64,000 nt of DNA from Paenibacillus borealis (GTDB lineage: Bacteria; Bacillota; Bacilli; Paenibacillales; Paenibacillaceae), in NCBI RefSeq assembly GCF_000758665.1, contig NZ_CP009285.1, positions 1,922,001-1,986,000 of the forward strand, read 5' to 3'. Every line of letters starts with the position of its first letter. Positions within the stretch are counted from its first letter, which is position 1. Of this stretch, positions 52,404-62,024 are shown in pieces. A model generated the notes under the pieces. That model searched no databases and was not told the origin of the DNA. It saw only the letters and a list, made by a program, of their open reading frames with translations. A program made the position numbers and the translations under genes.

Positions 52404-52558
52404 TATTCATGATCAAGCAACTTATATGCGGATGTACACATACAATGTTCGACAAACTATGAGCAAATTACCAGACTAGGTACTATACTTTATGGTATTA
52501 TCATAGAACAGTATTCACGCAGATAAGCTACTCTTCATCAATTAATAGGTATAAGCAG

Positions 52559-52584
52559 AGAAGCCCAGTGTATGCGGGGCTTCT
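52559..52584 (+). terminator. Terminator of the padR unit
   Basis: AGAAGCCC pairs with GGGCTTCT over a ten-base loop, then TTATTTT. It ends just before the ribosome site of the AraC sensor gene. Confidence 0.75.
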
Positions 52585-52624
52585 TTATTTTAAGTAAATC
52601 TACCGTAGAAATAGGGGGCATACC

Positions 52625-54892
52625 ATGAAGAAAATACCGATGATGCTACAGCTGGCATTGATTCTATTCTGTATCATGGCCATTCCGACAGCTATCCTGA
52701 CGTGGTATAGCGGGGCACAAATTATAGAAAACTCAGAGACAGCCATCGGGGAATCTTCACTGGCCGGGCTGAATGCCAACCGCAAGCTGAACGAGAATGC
52801 TCTGGCCAATCTCGCACAGGATACAGCGCGTCTGGCTGCGACTAATGTATTTGAAGGCATCCGCAGCTTTGAGACATACGACGAGGTGAACGCAAGCTAT
52901 ACTAACGTGACCAAAGCCCTGTCCGTGATGAATGAGCTGCTGAATCTGAACCGCCGTGTAGATGGTGTATATTCCTCATACTTTTATCTGAATGACTCCG
53001 ATTATGTTATTTCTACCGACAATGCGGTTACGAAGCTGGACCGGTATGAGCAGGTGGGCTGGACAACCGAAGCTCTGGCAGATCACAGAGGAATCAGCGG
53101 TGTATGGGTCCCCCGCGAGCTGGGCTCGGGCGATCATGTGGTGTCCTATGTGTATCCTCTCAACCGTCTCTCCTCCACTACGGACGGATTGATTGTCGTC
53201 AATATGCGGGAGAGTCAGATCGGCAAATATCTGAATACGGCAGAGGGCGGGGACAGTCACTCCCTGCTTCTCGGAGCTGACGGCAAAGTAATTTCACACA
53301 GTGACAAGTCGCTGCTGCTTACTGACGGCTCTGAGCAGCCTTTTCTGCAGGAAATCCTGGAACAGGATTTCAGTGAAGGTTATACGTTCCGCGAGCTGGA
53401 CGGCAAGCGGATGGTTTACGCATGGAGCCGCTCGGCATTGTCCGGATGGTGGAATGTAAGCTGGAGCTCGATGGATGAGCTGATGACCAAATCACGGGAT
53501 ATGCAGGAGAATATTATTCTGCTTACCGGCGCCATGATCGTGCTGGGAACTGTGCTGGCTGTCATTCTCGCTACCTGGTTGTCCAGACCGCTCCGCGAAT
53601 TAGTCCGGATGATACGCTCCAAAAGTGATCTTCAGGTAGGGAATAAGAATGAGCTTGCCTTTCTGAATGTAGCTTTTAAGCGGATGCAGGAAGAAGAGGA
53701 AGGCCTGTTCCAGCTGCTGCAGGAGCGCGAGCAGGATACCCGCAGCTTCGCTGTTCACCGCCTGTTGCGTGGGGAGATTCCTCCCCGGATTACGGAGGTA
53801 TTCCCTGAAGCGTATTACAGGATAGCTGTTGTATCCATCGACCAGTATAGAGTATATGTGGGCAATACCAATCTGGAGACACGCAGCTATCACGGGTATC
53901 TGCTCAATACGAAGTACGAGAGCCTGTTCCCGGAGGGAGTTCTGGCCCGTTCTGTCTATCACAGTGACGGATGTATCGTGATTGTGATTAACTTTGCTCC
54001 GGGCGGGGATGAGCAGAGTTGTGACCGTATCCAGCTAGCGCTGGACAGAATCCGGGAGGAGTCGCTTGAGCTGCTGGGCCATTCGGTCACGATCGGAGTA
54101 AGCGGCTTGGCGGATGCCCCCGAAATGGTTGCCCAGCGGTTGTTCGAAGCGATGGAATTGATTAAGCAGCGGATGATTAAGGGTGCCGGAAGCATTATGT
54201 ACTGGCAGGACGAAGAGGAGAACAGCCGTAAATATATGGATTCCGAAAGCAGCGAACGGCGGATTCTCAACTTCCTGGATGCAGGCGATCTGAACGGGAT
54301 CCTTAAAGAGCTCCAGGTCATCCGCTGCCAGATCGGTTCAGCAGGGAATATTTCCTACGATAATATCATGTTCATATATCACCAGCTGCTGGGCGCGACC
54401 GTTAAGCATCTCCGTGAGAACCATATCAGTACCGGAAGAATGATTATGGGTAAAGGCAACATATACACCCTTCTGGCTTCTATGGATACGCTTGATGAGC
54501 TTGAGGAATATCTGCACGGGTTCTTCCATGAAATCGTGCAGGATCTGGACCGGGGTACGAGTGAAATCAATCATGGGGAACGGGTCATTCAATATTTGCA
54601 GGATCATTACCGTGAAGAGATTGTATTGAAGGATATGAGCAATGAATTTGGCATCAGCTACTCCTATATGCGCAAGATTGTGTATGACTTGACCGGGAAG
54701 AGTATGATTGATTATCTGAACCAGCTGCGCATAGAGAAGGCCAAGGAATTGCTGCTGGATACCGACCTGACGATCAAACAGATCGCAGCAGAGGTAGGCT
54801 ACTTTAATGTACAGAGCTTCAACCGGTTTTTCCGCAAATACGAAGGCATGCCGCCAAGCAGTTATAAATCAGCGAAGACCAAAAGCTCCTAA
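52625..54892 (+). CDS. Membrane-bound AraC-family sensor regulator (Cache-type)
   Basis: 755 residues, ATG after AGGGGG. An N-terminal membrane helix (LALILFCIMAIPTAILTWYS), an extracellular Cache-like domain (about 30-295), a second membrane helix (NIILLTGAMIVLGTVLAVILAT, cited by its ends NIILLTG and VLAVILAT), a HAMP-like linker and a C-terminal AraC DNA-binding domain (FGISYSYMRKIVYDLTGKSM, KELLLDTDLTIKQIAAEVGY, SFNRFFRKYEGMPPSSYK). Such one-component receptors in Paenibacillus sit next to sugar importers and activate them. The LplB/YtcP/LplA operon starts 231 bases downstream in the same direction, its likely target. Confidence 0.9.
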   Translation: MKKIPMMLQLALILFCIMAIPTAILTWYSGAQIIENSETAIGESSLAGLNANRKLNENALANLAQDTARLAATNVFEGIRSFETYDEVNASYTNVTKALSVMNELLNLNRRVDGVYSSYFYLNDSDYVISTDNAVTKLDRYEQVGWTTEALADHRGISGVWVPRELGSGDHVVSYVYPLNRLSSTTDGLIVVNMRESQIGKYLNTAEGGDSHSLLLGADGKVISHSDKSLLLTDGSEQPFLQEILEQDFSEGYTFRELDGKRMVYAWSRSALSGWWNVSWSSMDELMTKSRDMQENIILLTGAMIVLGTVLAVILATWLSRPLRELVRMIRSKSDLQVGNKNELAFLNVAFKRMQEEEEGLFQLLQEREQDTRSFAVHRLLRGEIPPRITEVFPEAYYRIAVVSIDQYRVYVGNTNLETRSYHGYLLNTKYESLFPEGVLARSVYHSDGCIVIVINFAPGGDEQSCDRIQLALDRIREESLELLGHSVTIGVSGLADAPEMVAQRLFEAMELIKQRMIKGAGSIMYWQDEEENSRKYMDSESSERRILNFLDAGDLNGILKELQVIRCQIGSAGNISYDNIMFIYHQLLGATVKHLRENHISTGRMIMGKGNIYTLLASMDTLDELEEYLHGFFHEIVQDLDRGTSEINHGERVIQYLQDHYREEIVLKDMSNEFGISYSYMRKIVYDLTGKSMIDYLNQLRIEKAKELLLDTDLTIKQIAAEVGYFNVQSFNRFFRKYEGMPPSSYKSAKTKSS

Positions 54893-54934
54893 GGGCCTGC
54901 TTCTGGCCGTAATTATTCAATTCACGACTCTTAA

Positions 54935-54948
54935 TGAAAACGTTTTAG
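54935..54948. promoter_or_regulatory. cre-like site upstream of the sugar importer
   Basis: TGAAAACGTTTTAG matches the CcpA cre consensus at 12 of 14 positions and is centred on the palindrome AAAACGTTTT. It lies 188 bases before the first permease gene, so glucose repression of the importer is plausible. Confidence 0.45.
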
Positions 54949-55122
54949 CCTATCATATTTGATCATATTGCTGCTGTTGAAGCCTTATAAACCGCGCGGT
55001 TGTCAGTTTTAATGTCCAGCAGCATTACTCATCGTATTCAAAACCGGCCAATGGAGATAGCATAGAACTCAGGCCGGTTGATGCAACTGGTACAGAGATA
55101 AATTGATGTAGGAGGTGAGACT

Positions 55123-56079
55123 TTGAAAGTTGCAAACGCTTCAAAGACAAATCAAAATGCTCTATTAAGAAAGAAACAGGGGCCCGGGTATTTTTTAAAG
55201 CGTGACTGGCAGCTCTATTTTCTGGTTCTGATTCCACTGTCTTTTGTAATCGTATTCAAGTATCTGCCGATGACCGGACTTGTAATCGCTTTTAAAGACT
55301 ACAAGATTGCAAAAGGCTTCTGGGGCAGTGAATGGGTGGGCCTCCAAATCTTCCAGGATATTTTCTCCAAGCCTGACTTTGCTCCTGCCGTCCGCAATAC
55401 GCTGCTGCTGAATATTCTGGATCTGTGTTTCAGCTTCACGATGCCGATACTGCTGGCGCTGCTGCTGAATGAGGTCAAAAGTGTCCGGTTCAAACGCATC
55501 AATCAGACGCTGCTGTATTTGCCGCATTTCCTGTCCTGGGTCATTATAGGAGCTATCGCTTATCAGCTTCTTAGTGAAGGCGGAGGCGTTATTAACAATC
55601 TGATTGAACTCATGGGCGGTACACGTGTTCCGTTCCTGCAGGAAGACACGAACTGGCTGATCAGCTATCTGGCTATCGGTGTGTGGCAAAGTATGGGCTG
55701 GGGCACGATTATCTACCTGGCAGCTATGAGCGGAATTAACCCGGAGATGTATGAAGCGGCTACGGTCGATGGTGCAGGACGCTGGAGAAAGGTATGGAAT
55801 ATTACCGTGCCTTCAATACGTGCAACCATCGTAACCTTGCTGATCATGAACCTGGGAAAAGTAATGGAGGGCTCGTTCGAGCGAATCTTCGCGCTGCAGA
55901 ACAAGGCCACCACAGAGTACACAACGACCATACCGGTGCTGGTATACCGCTGGGGGATTGAATCCGGTAATTTCAGCCGGGCGACAGCCCTTGGACTCTT
56001 CCAGTCTGTTATCGGAATTATTCTTGTAATAACGGCGGATCGCGTCGCTAAAAAACTCGGTGAAGATGGAATATTATAG
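55123..56079 (+). CDS. lplB: ABC sugar transporter permease, LplB type
   Basis: 318 residues, TTG start seven bases after AGGAGGTGA. Six membrane segments, with the N-terminal FKYLPMTGLVIAFKDYKIAK and GFWGSEWVGLQIFQDIF region specific to LplB-type permeases of oligosaccharide importers, and the coupling loop EAATVDGAGRWRKVWNITVP. No ATPase gene is in this operon; such importers commonly share an MsmX-type ATPase encoded elsewhere. Confidence 0.9.
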   Translation: MKVANASKTNQNALLRKKQGPGYFLKRDWQLYFLVLIPLSFVIVFKYLPMTGLVIAFKDYKIAKGFWGSEWVGLQIFQDIFSKPDFAPAVRNTLLLNILDLCFSFTMPILLALLLNEVKSVRFKRINQTLLYLPHFLSWVIIGAIAYQLLSEGGGVINNLIELMGGTRVPFLQEDTNWLISYLAIGVWQSMGWGTIIYLAAMSGINPEMYEAATVDGAGRWRKVWNITVPSIRATIVTLLIMNLGKVMEGSFERIFALQNKATTEYTTTIPVLVYRWGIESGNFSRATALGLFQSVIGIILVITADRVAKKLGEDGIL

Positions 56080-56093
56080 AAAGGAGGGAAAAC

Positions 56094-56993
56094 ATGAGAG
56101 CATCAACAATCCGCCCTGCCCCGCGGAATAGAGAACGTTTGGACATCTGGGATTTGCTGATCCGCTTCGTCTTAATTGTAGTATCACTAGTATGCCTGCT
56201 GCCGTTTCTGCATGTGGTGTCGAAATCCTTGAGCTCTGACTCCTTTGTCATTGCCAATAAGGTCTTTCTGTGGCCGCAGGGCTTCACCATCGAAGCGTAT
56301 AAGAAAATCTTCGCGGATGCCAGTATTCTGCGTTCCCTGTATATCTCAGTTATTGTAACCGTATTATTCACGATTCTGGGGATGATTCTGACGATATGCG
56401 CCGCATATCCGCTGTCGAGAGCCCAGTTCAAGGGCCGCCGGGTGATCACCTTCATTTTCCTGTTCACGATGTACTTCAGTGGAGGGATCATCCCGGACTA
56501 CATGAACATTAACAACCTGGGACTGATGGATACGATATGGTCACTGGTGCTGCCTTTATCATTCAGTGCCTTCAATTTGCTGATTATGAAGACTTCATTA
56601 ACGCATGGTATTCCGGTAAGTCTGGAAGAATCGGCGCGGATCGACGGTGCGGGGCATTTCCGGATCCTGTTCAGTATTGTCCTTCCTTTGTCCAAACCGA
56701 TTATGGCGACACTTGCACTCTTCTATGCGGTTGGCCGCTGGAATGCGTATCAGGATGCGCTGTTCTACATCAAGCATGAGACTTCGCTCCGGCCGCTGCA
56801 GCTGAAGCTGTATTATCTGGTCATCCAGGCAAGTGAAAGCTTCCAGCTGGAAGCAACTTCAGTATCGCTCAGCAATCCGGAAGTGCTTAAAGCTTCCGTC
56901 GTAGTGTTTGCCACCCTGCCGATTCTCTGCGTGTATCCGTTCGTTCAGAAATACTTCGTGCAAGGTGTTATGCTCGGCGCAGTCAAGGAGTAG
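56094..56993 (+). CDS. ytcP: ABC sugar transporter permease, YtcP type
   Basis: 299 residues, ATG after AAAGGAGGG, 14 bases after the LplB stop. Six membrane segments, with the family's RFVLIVVSLVCLLPFLHVVS start and the coupling loop LEESARIDGAGHFRILFSIV. It is the second permease of the LplABC-type importer. The sequence is complete and ordinary. Confidence 0.9.
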   Translation: MRASTIRPAPRNRERLDIWDLLIRFVLIVVSLVCLLPFLHVVSKSLSSDSFVIANKVFLWPQGFTIEAYKKIFADASILRSLYISVIVTVLFTILGMILTICAAYPLSRAQFKGRRVITFIFLFTMYFSGGIIPDYMNINNLGLMDTIWSLVLPLSFSAFNLLIMKTSLTHGIPVSLEESARIDGAGHFRILFSIVLPLSKPIMATLALFYAVGRWNAYQDALFYIKHETSLRPLQLKLYYLVIQASESFQLEATSVSLSNPEVLKASVVVFATLPILCVYPFVQKYFVQGVMLGAVKE

Positions 56994-57051
56994 CCGCAGG
57001 TTCTGCAAGCAGCAGTGCTACCATCCGAAAATTAAAAATGGGGGAATTACG

Positions 57052-58686
57052 ATGAACAAAAAAGGTTTTGCTTCATTAATGATGGCATCGGTCATGACAG
57101 CCGGCATGCTGGCCGGGTGCACCGGCGGAAATAACAATAACCAGAGTGCCGGGACTAACACTCCAGCAGCTTCCAGCAACCAGACTGAGGGCTTTGCAGA
57201 TTATTCACAAGGCTTCAAAGAGAAGGTCTCCATTGATATTCCGGTCTATGAGCGCGCTTTCGAGGGCTGGAATGTAACAGACAACTATTACACCCGCTGG
57301 GTTCAATCGGAATTCGGTGACAAATACAATATCGAAGTTAATTTCGTACCGATCACCCGCAGCAGTGAAGTAACGGATTACGAGCAGCTGCTCGCGTCGC
57401 ATAAGGCACCGGATATTATTTTCCACTACGATATGCCTCAAGCGCTTACTTATTACGGTGAAGATGTAATGCAGACGCTTAATTATGCAGAAATAGAAAA
57501 TTATGCTCCAACTTACTGGGCGAATTTGGGCGAAACCATCCAGCAATACGGTAAAGTGGACGACAAGAATACCTTCTTCTTCGCGGCACGCCCTGAAGCT
57601 GACAACTTCGTCAGCATCATCCGTAAAGACTGGGTTGAACAGGTTGGCATGAAGGTGGAAGATCTGACTTCCCTGGAGAAGTACAATGAGATGCTCGCGA
57701 AATGGAAAGAGGCCGGACTGGGTGTGACTGCCGGCAACCTGATTAAGGACTTCTACAGCTACAACTATGCCTTCCGTGAATGGCCGGTGGATCAGGCATA
57801 CCGCGCCCTCTATTCGGATGTGAGTGTTGCTGATTTCACCAGCGCCGATACAGAGCGTTTCCTGCGCAATCTGAACTATCAGTACAATAACGGTCTGGTG
57901 GATAAAGAGTTCTATCTGCGCAGCGATGATAACAAGGTGAAATCTGAATTCGTTGCCGGCAAAACGGGTAACTACGCATTTTATCTGACGAACAATGCAG
58001 ATGTCTTCGCAGCTACGCTGGCCAATAACCCGGATGCTGAATTTGCGGTACTTCCTCCTAAAGCAATGGTTCCGGAAGGGTATGAGCCTCAGGGACGCGC
58101 TTACTGGCCGTTCGGCTTCATCATGGGCATCAACTATGAAACTTCGGATGAAGAACGTGCTGCCGTGTGGATGTACCTGGAATGGCTGAGCCAGCCGGAG
58201 AACCTGTTCAAGTTCCAGAACGGTGTTGAAGGGGAGAACTATACACTGGATGCAGAAGGCATCGCTGTGAAGAATCCCGACTTCAAGGGTGAATCTGTCC
58301 TGGCCACTAACAACAACAAAGATTACTGGGGACTTGTGACGGAAATTGCGCAATACCCGGATGCCGAGAAGACGCTCAAATCGAATCTGCGTAACTGGTC
58401 ACCGGCCGGCTATGAATATCTCGCCGAGGATATGGTTAAGTATTATGACGAAGTTGCGGAATTCCGTACACCGGATGCCATGTTCACTGTTGTGCTTGAG
58501 AAGGTCAATGAATACAAAGCGGATCTGAACTCCCTGTTCCAGGATCTGTATGTGAAGACCGTCCTGGCTCCGGAAGCTGAATTCGATGCAGCCTATGAAG
58601 AGGCCAAGAAGAATTTCCTTAATGCAGGATATCAGGAAATCCTCGATGAGAAGCAGGCAGCCATCGATGCGGGCCAGTTCCGTTAA
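57052..58686 (+). CDS. lplA: ABC extracellular sugar-binding lipoprotein, LplA type
   Basis: 544 residues from ATG 57052 with GGGGGAA upstream. Signal peptide and lipobox LAGC (about residue 23), then a Thr/Asn-rich tether. The mature protein is a large cluster-D-type binding protein (ITRSSEVTDYEQLLASHKAP, ADNFVSIIRKDWVEQVGMKV, GRAYWPFGFIMGINYETSDE). The last 60 residues are a helical extension typical of LplA. It delivers oligosaccharides to the LplB/YtcP permeases; with the GH28 and CE2 genes nearby, pectic or acetylated oligosaccharides are candidates. Confidence 0.9.
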   Translation: MNKKGFASLMMASVMTAGMLAGCTGGNNNNQSAGTNTPAASSNQTEGFADYSQGFKEKVSIDIPVYERAFEGWNVTDNYYTRWVQSEFGDKYNIEVNFVPITRSSEVTDYEQLLASHKAPDIIFHYDMPQALTYYGEDVMQTLNYAEIENYAPTYWANLGETIQQYGKVDDKNTFFFAARPEADNFVSIIRKDWVEQVGMKVEDLTSLEKYNEMLAKWKEAGLGVTAGNLIKDFYSYNYAFREWPVDQAYRALYSDVSVADFTSADTERFLRNLNYQYNNGLVDKEFYLRSDDNKVKSEFVAGKTGNYAFYLTNNADVFAATLANNPDAEFAVLPPKAMVPEGYEPQGRAYWPFGFIMGINYETSDEERAAVWMYLEWLSQPENLFKFQNGVEGENYTLDAEGIAVKNPDFKGESVLATNNNKDYWGLVTEIAQYPDAEKTLKSNLRNWSPAGYEYLAEDMVKYYDEVAEFRTPDAMFTVVLEKVNEYKADLNSLFQDLYVKTVLAPEAEFDAAYEEAKKNFLNAGYQEILDEKQAAIDAGQFR

Positions 58687-58708
58687 TTTCAAGATATAAC
58701 GTAAAAAA

Positions 58709-58737
58709 AGCAGCTTATCCTTAGATAAGCTGCTTTT
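58709..58737 (+). terminator. Terminator of the lplB-ytcP-lplA operon
   Basis: AGCAGCTTATC pairs with GATAAGCTGCT around CTTA, followed by TTTGATT. A GNAT gene ends eight bases further on, on the other strand; the A run on the left makes it work in both directions. Confidence 0.85.
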
Positions 58738-58744
58738 GATTGTC

Positions 58745-59209
58745 CTACAATGCCTTCGTCATAAAAACACTGTATGGATCTTCGATGTAATCCGCAAACG
58801 GACTGCAGACCTCAAATCCGAATCGTTCGTATAATTTGCGGGCCGCTTCGAAGCCTTCCGTCGACCCGGTTTCCAGGCTCAGCCGCCCGTAGCCCTGCTG
58901 CGCAGCTTCCTTAATGATATGGGCAAGCATTGTAGAGGCGACACCCTTCCTGAGATGTCCGGCAGAAGTCCGCATGGACTTAATCTCACCATGATGGTCC
59001 CCCAGATCTTTAAGCGCCCCGCAACCTAATAGCTCGCCGTGTTCCCAGGCACTCCAGAAGGTGATTTCTGGTGACCGTAATTTATCCAAATCCAGTGCAT
59101 GCACACTCTCCGGCGGAGATTGTTCAAACATACTCTCTAAATGCTCACTGATTAGTGCTATGATTTCGGCTCCGGTCAAATGATCGATTCTAATCTCCAT
59201 CCTGCCCAC
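58745..59209 (-). CDS. GNAT-family N-acetyltransferase
   Basis: 154 residues. The acetyl-CoA fold is clear: FWSAWEHGELLGCGALKDLG (strands 2-3), KSMRTSAGHLRKGVASTMLA (the R/Q-x-x-G-x-A motif A), LSLETGSTEGFEAARKLYER and FGFEVCSPFADY. These features are typical of the YsnE/PaiA-like small GNAT enzymes; the substrate is unknown. It is divergent from a MarR gene, with an AT-rich inverted repeat between, so the MarR protein may repress it. Confidence 0.9.
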   Translation of the reverse strand: MGRMEIRIDHLTGAEIIALISEHLESMFEQSPPESVHALDLDKLRSPEITFWSAWEHGELLGCGALKDLGDHHGEIKSMRTSAGHLRKGVASTMLAHIIKEAAQQGYGRLSLETGSTEGFEAARKLYERFGFEVCSPFADYIEDPYSVFMTKAL

Positions 59210-59246
59210 TCCAGTCTATATTTGTTTTTTGAATGAAAAACGTCAT

Positions 59247-59285
59247 AATAAATTTATGGTGTTTATAAGTATATATAAATTTATT
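59247..59285. promoter_or_regulatory. Inverted repeat between the GNAT and MarR genes
   Basis: AATAAATTTA (59247-59256) and TAAATTTATT (59276-59285) are perfect inverted arms 19 bases apart, in the divergent promoter region. MarR proteins often bind such AT-rich dyads. Confidence 0.45.
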
Positions 59286-59326
59286 ATTGTAGTAAATACA
59301 ACATTAACGGACGGGCAGGTGATCAA

Positions 59327-59779
59327 GTGAAGGAGATACTTCGTGAAGTTGGAATGATCGCGAGGGCGCTGGATTCTATAAGTAATATAGAGTTCAAGGA
59401 GTTAGAGCTTACGAAGGGGCAATATTTGTATCTTGTCCGTATCTATGAGAATCCGGGGATCATTCAGGAAAAGCTGTCGGAAATGATAAAGGTAGACCGG
59501 ACCACGGCGGCACGTGCGGTTCAGAAGCTTCAAGTCCAAGGCTTCATTGAGAAGAAAGACGATGAAATGAACAAAAAAATAAACAGGCTGTATACAACTG
59601 ACAAAGGAGACCAGGCTTACTCTTTTCTGAAGAGGGAAGGGGAGCATACGGATAGTGTGGCGTTAGCCGGATTCTCCGGCAAAGAATCAGAGCTATTATT
59701 TCAGCTTCTGCAGAGAGTCCGGAAAAATGTTGAGGTTGAATGGGAATATGTGAAGAAGGGAAATAAGCGGGAGTACTAG
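59327..59779 (+). CDS. MarR-family transcriptional regulator
   Basis: 150 residues, GTG start with AGGTGAT upstream. The MarR winged helix is plain: LTKGQYLYLVRIYENPGIIQ, EKLSEMIKVDRTTAARAVQK, then wing KKDDEMNKKINRLYTTDKGD. Divergently placed with the GNAT gene and probably autoregulatory. A hairpin terminator follows. Confidence 0.9.
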   Translation: MKEILREVGMIARALDSISNIEFKELELTKGQYLYLVRIYENPGIIQEKLSEMIKVDRTTAARAVQKLQVQGFIEKKDDEMNKKINRLYTTDKGDQAYSFLKREGEHTDSVALAGFSGKESELLFQLLQRVRKNVEVEWEYVKKGNKREY

Positions 59780-59795
59780 CAGGTATAAACCTTAA

Positions 59796-59828
59796 GAAGC
59801 CTGGAGCAGAAGCTCATCAGGCTTTTTT
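59796..59828 (+). terminator. Terminator of the marR gene
   Basis: AAGCCTG/CAGGCTT outer and GAGC/GCTC inner arms, then TTTTCTG. It sits directly before the convergent helicase stop codon. Confidence 0.8.
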
Positions 59829-59831
59829 CTG

Positions 59832-61928
59832 TTAACTCTTTAGATGTATCCCTTTATCCTGGACAAACTTCTCCAGCACCCTGTAATCCTCGGTAACCTT
59901 CTTGAAGGGCAAGGCCCCCAGCACTTTATCCCGGTAATCCTTGCGGGCGTCTGCGGACAGGCGGGAATCAAGAATGCTGAGTACACCCAGGTCACTTTCA
60001 CTGCGGACCAGACGACCGGTGCCTTGTCTTAACCGGAGCAGCATGTCCGGTACAAACACCTCTTTCAAGGGGTTCTCCGCCAGAGAGGCTTTATATTCAT
60101 AGACAGGATCGGAAGGTACAGGGAAAGGCAGCCGGAAAACAATTAACTGTGATAAATCGGAGCCTTCGATATTCACGCCTTCCCAGAATACCCCCGTACT
60201 CAGCAGGACGCCTTTACTGCCCCGGAATTCCGCAATTACCCCGTCCTGGGACGAGCCTTCTCTTTGCACATGCAGCGCCCAGTTAAGCTTCTCAGTGCTT
60301 AGCTTCTTATGAATGTACTTCATATCCTCTTTTGCCGAGAAAAGCACCAGGGTCCGCCCGTCCGTTAAATTGCAGAGTCTCAGCATCTCCTTGTATGCCG
60401 CTTCAAGATAAGCTTCCCTGTTGGTGTGGTTATAGTAGGGAACGTCTTTGGCAATGTACATCATTGTGTGGTTATCGTAATCAAACGGTGAAGGCTGGCG
60501 CTCCATATATTCTCCCCGGTATCCGAGAGACTCCGTCAGATAAGCGTATTGTTCCTCCAGCGTATCTCCGGTCTGGCACAGGGTGGCTGACGTTAAGATC
60601 ACAGAGGTCTTCCCGTTGAATAAGGTGTATTTCAGGAACTGGCTTATACCTTTGGGACAGATACTGACGGTACTCTCTCCCCGGGTATTGCTTGCCCAGA
60701 CCAGATAGCTGTCCGTAAGACCGGCAAGTACATCGAAGAGATCGATAAGTCCGTTTATGGCTTCAAAAGCATTGTCAATCTCCCGCTCGCGCCGGGAAGT
60801 TAAGACAGACAGGCTGAGACTGAACTCCTTCAACACCTGTGCTCCCCGTTGTAACGGAACGCCTGTAATCTCTGATATTCTGATCCGGTCATTGTCCTGC
60901 TTGGCGGTGTGCAGCAGATCCGCCTCGATCTGTCTGAAAATATCCCCGGCGCATCGTTTAACAAATTTGAATTGTGCCATAAGCCCTTTATCTGCGGACT
61001 GCCTGAAAAGAATCTGCAGGGCGTCATCCAGAAGACGGCTGGTTCCCCGGAAGGTGAATTCAAGCGTTCCTGCATCTCTGACCTTTGCTTCCAGATTATG
61101 CGCTTCATCGATAACGATCAGCGCCGGCCGTTCTGTAATTAAGCCTTTGGTTCCTTCCTTCTTCTTAATCAGGTCACGGATAAGCAGATCCTGGTTGACG
61201 ATAATGAAATCCATGTCGCCGGCGCCGGCATTAATTTTGGCTCTCATCTCATAGAACGAACACGTGGTTCGATAATGGCACTGCTCAAACTTACAATCAT
61301 TCACATTCACACCTGACCATACCGCATCGCTAACTCCGCCTTTAATATCCGCCCGTTCATCGATCCCGTAATTTACAATACGTTCGGCAAGCGCAGTCAA
61401 GGGAGAAGCTGCAGCATCCGGCTTGAGTAGTTCAGCTGCCCTATACCGGCAGGCATACTGCCCCATGCCTTTGCCTACTACGGAGCGGACCGAAGTGAAG
61501 CCAAGCCGGCTGCCAATGAACCGCAGATCCTTATGGATCTGTTCGGAGAGCTGGATGGAGGAGGTGGCAATAATAACCGGCTGCCGGGAGATCTGGTTAA
61601 TGAGCAGTCCGGGAATAAGGTAGGCGAAGGACTTGCCGATACCGACACCCGCTTCAATCATCGCATTGCGGCCGTGAACATAAGCATCCGCGATATCCAG
61701 CGACATATCCTGCTGGCCGAGCCGCTCTGTGAGTCCTATCCTGGGAAACTTGTCATACATCCGGAAGATGGCATTGATTAGAGCCGGTTCGGTGTCCTTT
61801 CGCTGCTCCCGCTTCTGTAATTTATAGAGATCATTTAACCAGCTGATGACGACCGCCCCTTTTCTGTAATCAATGATGTTCCTGTCCCCATTTTGGGGTG
61901 AGGTTGTAATTATCGTAGATAGAGGCAC
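59832..61928 (-). CDS. DinG/XPD-type iron-sulfur DNA helicase
   Basis: Up to 698 residues from GTG 61928; no clear ribosome site is seen, so the true start may be later (before about residue 60). It is a superfamily 2 helicase of the DinG/YoaA group: Walker A AGVGIGKS (93-100), DEAH box VIDEAHNLE (274-277) and the C-terminal motif LRQGTGRLVRSESD. Four cysteines at 160, 212, 217 and 223 (QYAC, then DCKFEQCHYRTTC) between the two ATPase motifs are the 4Fe-4S ligands. No exonuclease domain is present, unlike B. subtilis DinG. The role is DNA repair or R-loop/secondary structure unwinding. Confidence 0.9.
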   Translation of the reverse strand: MPLSTIITTSPQNGDRNIIDYRKGAVVISWLNDLYKLQKREQRKDTEPALINAIFRMYDKFPRIGLTERLGQQDMSLDIADAYVHGRNAMIEAGVGIGKSFAYLIPGLLINQISRQPVIIATSSIQLSEQIHKDLRFIGSRLGFTSVRSVVGKGMGQYACRYRAAELLKPDAAASPLTALAERIVNYGIDERADIKGGVSDAVWSGVNVNDCKFEQCHYRTTCSFYEMRAKINAGAGDMDFIIVNQDLLIRDLIKKKEGTKGLITERPALIVIDEAHNLEAKVRDAGTLEFTFRGTSRLLDDALQILFRQSADKGLMAQFKFVKRCAGDIFRQIEADLLHTAKQDNDRIRISEITGVPLQRGAQVLKEFSLSLSVLTSRREREIDNAFEAINGLIDLFDVLAGLTDSYLVWASNTRGESTVSICPKGISQFLKYTLFNGKTSVILTSATLCQTGDTLEEQYAYLTESLGYRGEYMERQPSPFDYDNHTMMYIAKDVPYYNHTNREAYLEAAYKEMLRLCNLTDGRTLVLFSAKEDMKYIHKKLSTEKLNWALHVQREGSSQDGVIAEFRGSKGVLLSTGVFWEGVNIEGSDLSQLIVFRLPFPVPSDPVYEYKASLAENPLKEVFVPDMLLRLRQGTGRLVRSESDLGVLSILDSRLSADARKDYRDKVLGALPFKKVTEDYRVLEKFVQDKGIHLKS

Positions 61929-62024
61929 TGACAGTCAAGGGGGAAAATGTAATATAATGCCTTGGTAGGGTCAATTCCCGATCAAAACAACTTGTCTACG
62001 GACTCACAGAACAGGAGAGATAAG

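Noticed and set aside
57205..58353. Long minus-strand open frame of 382 codons opposite lplA
   Set aside because: Shadow of a clear binding-protein gene; no motif or ribosome site.
48600..58737. Two similar GCTTATC/GATAAGC hairpins considered as a dispersed repeat
   Set aside because: Only the short stem is shared and each is in the right place for an ordinary terminator; two copies are not enough to call a repeat family.
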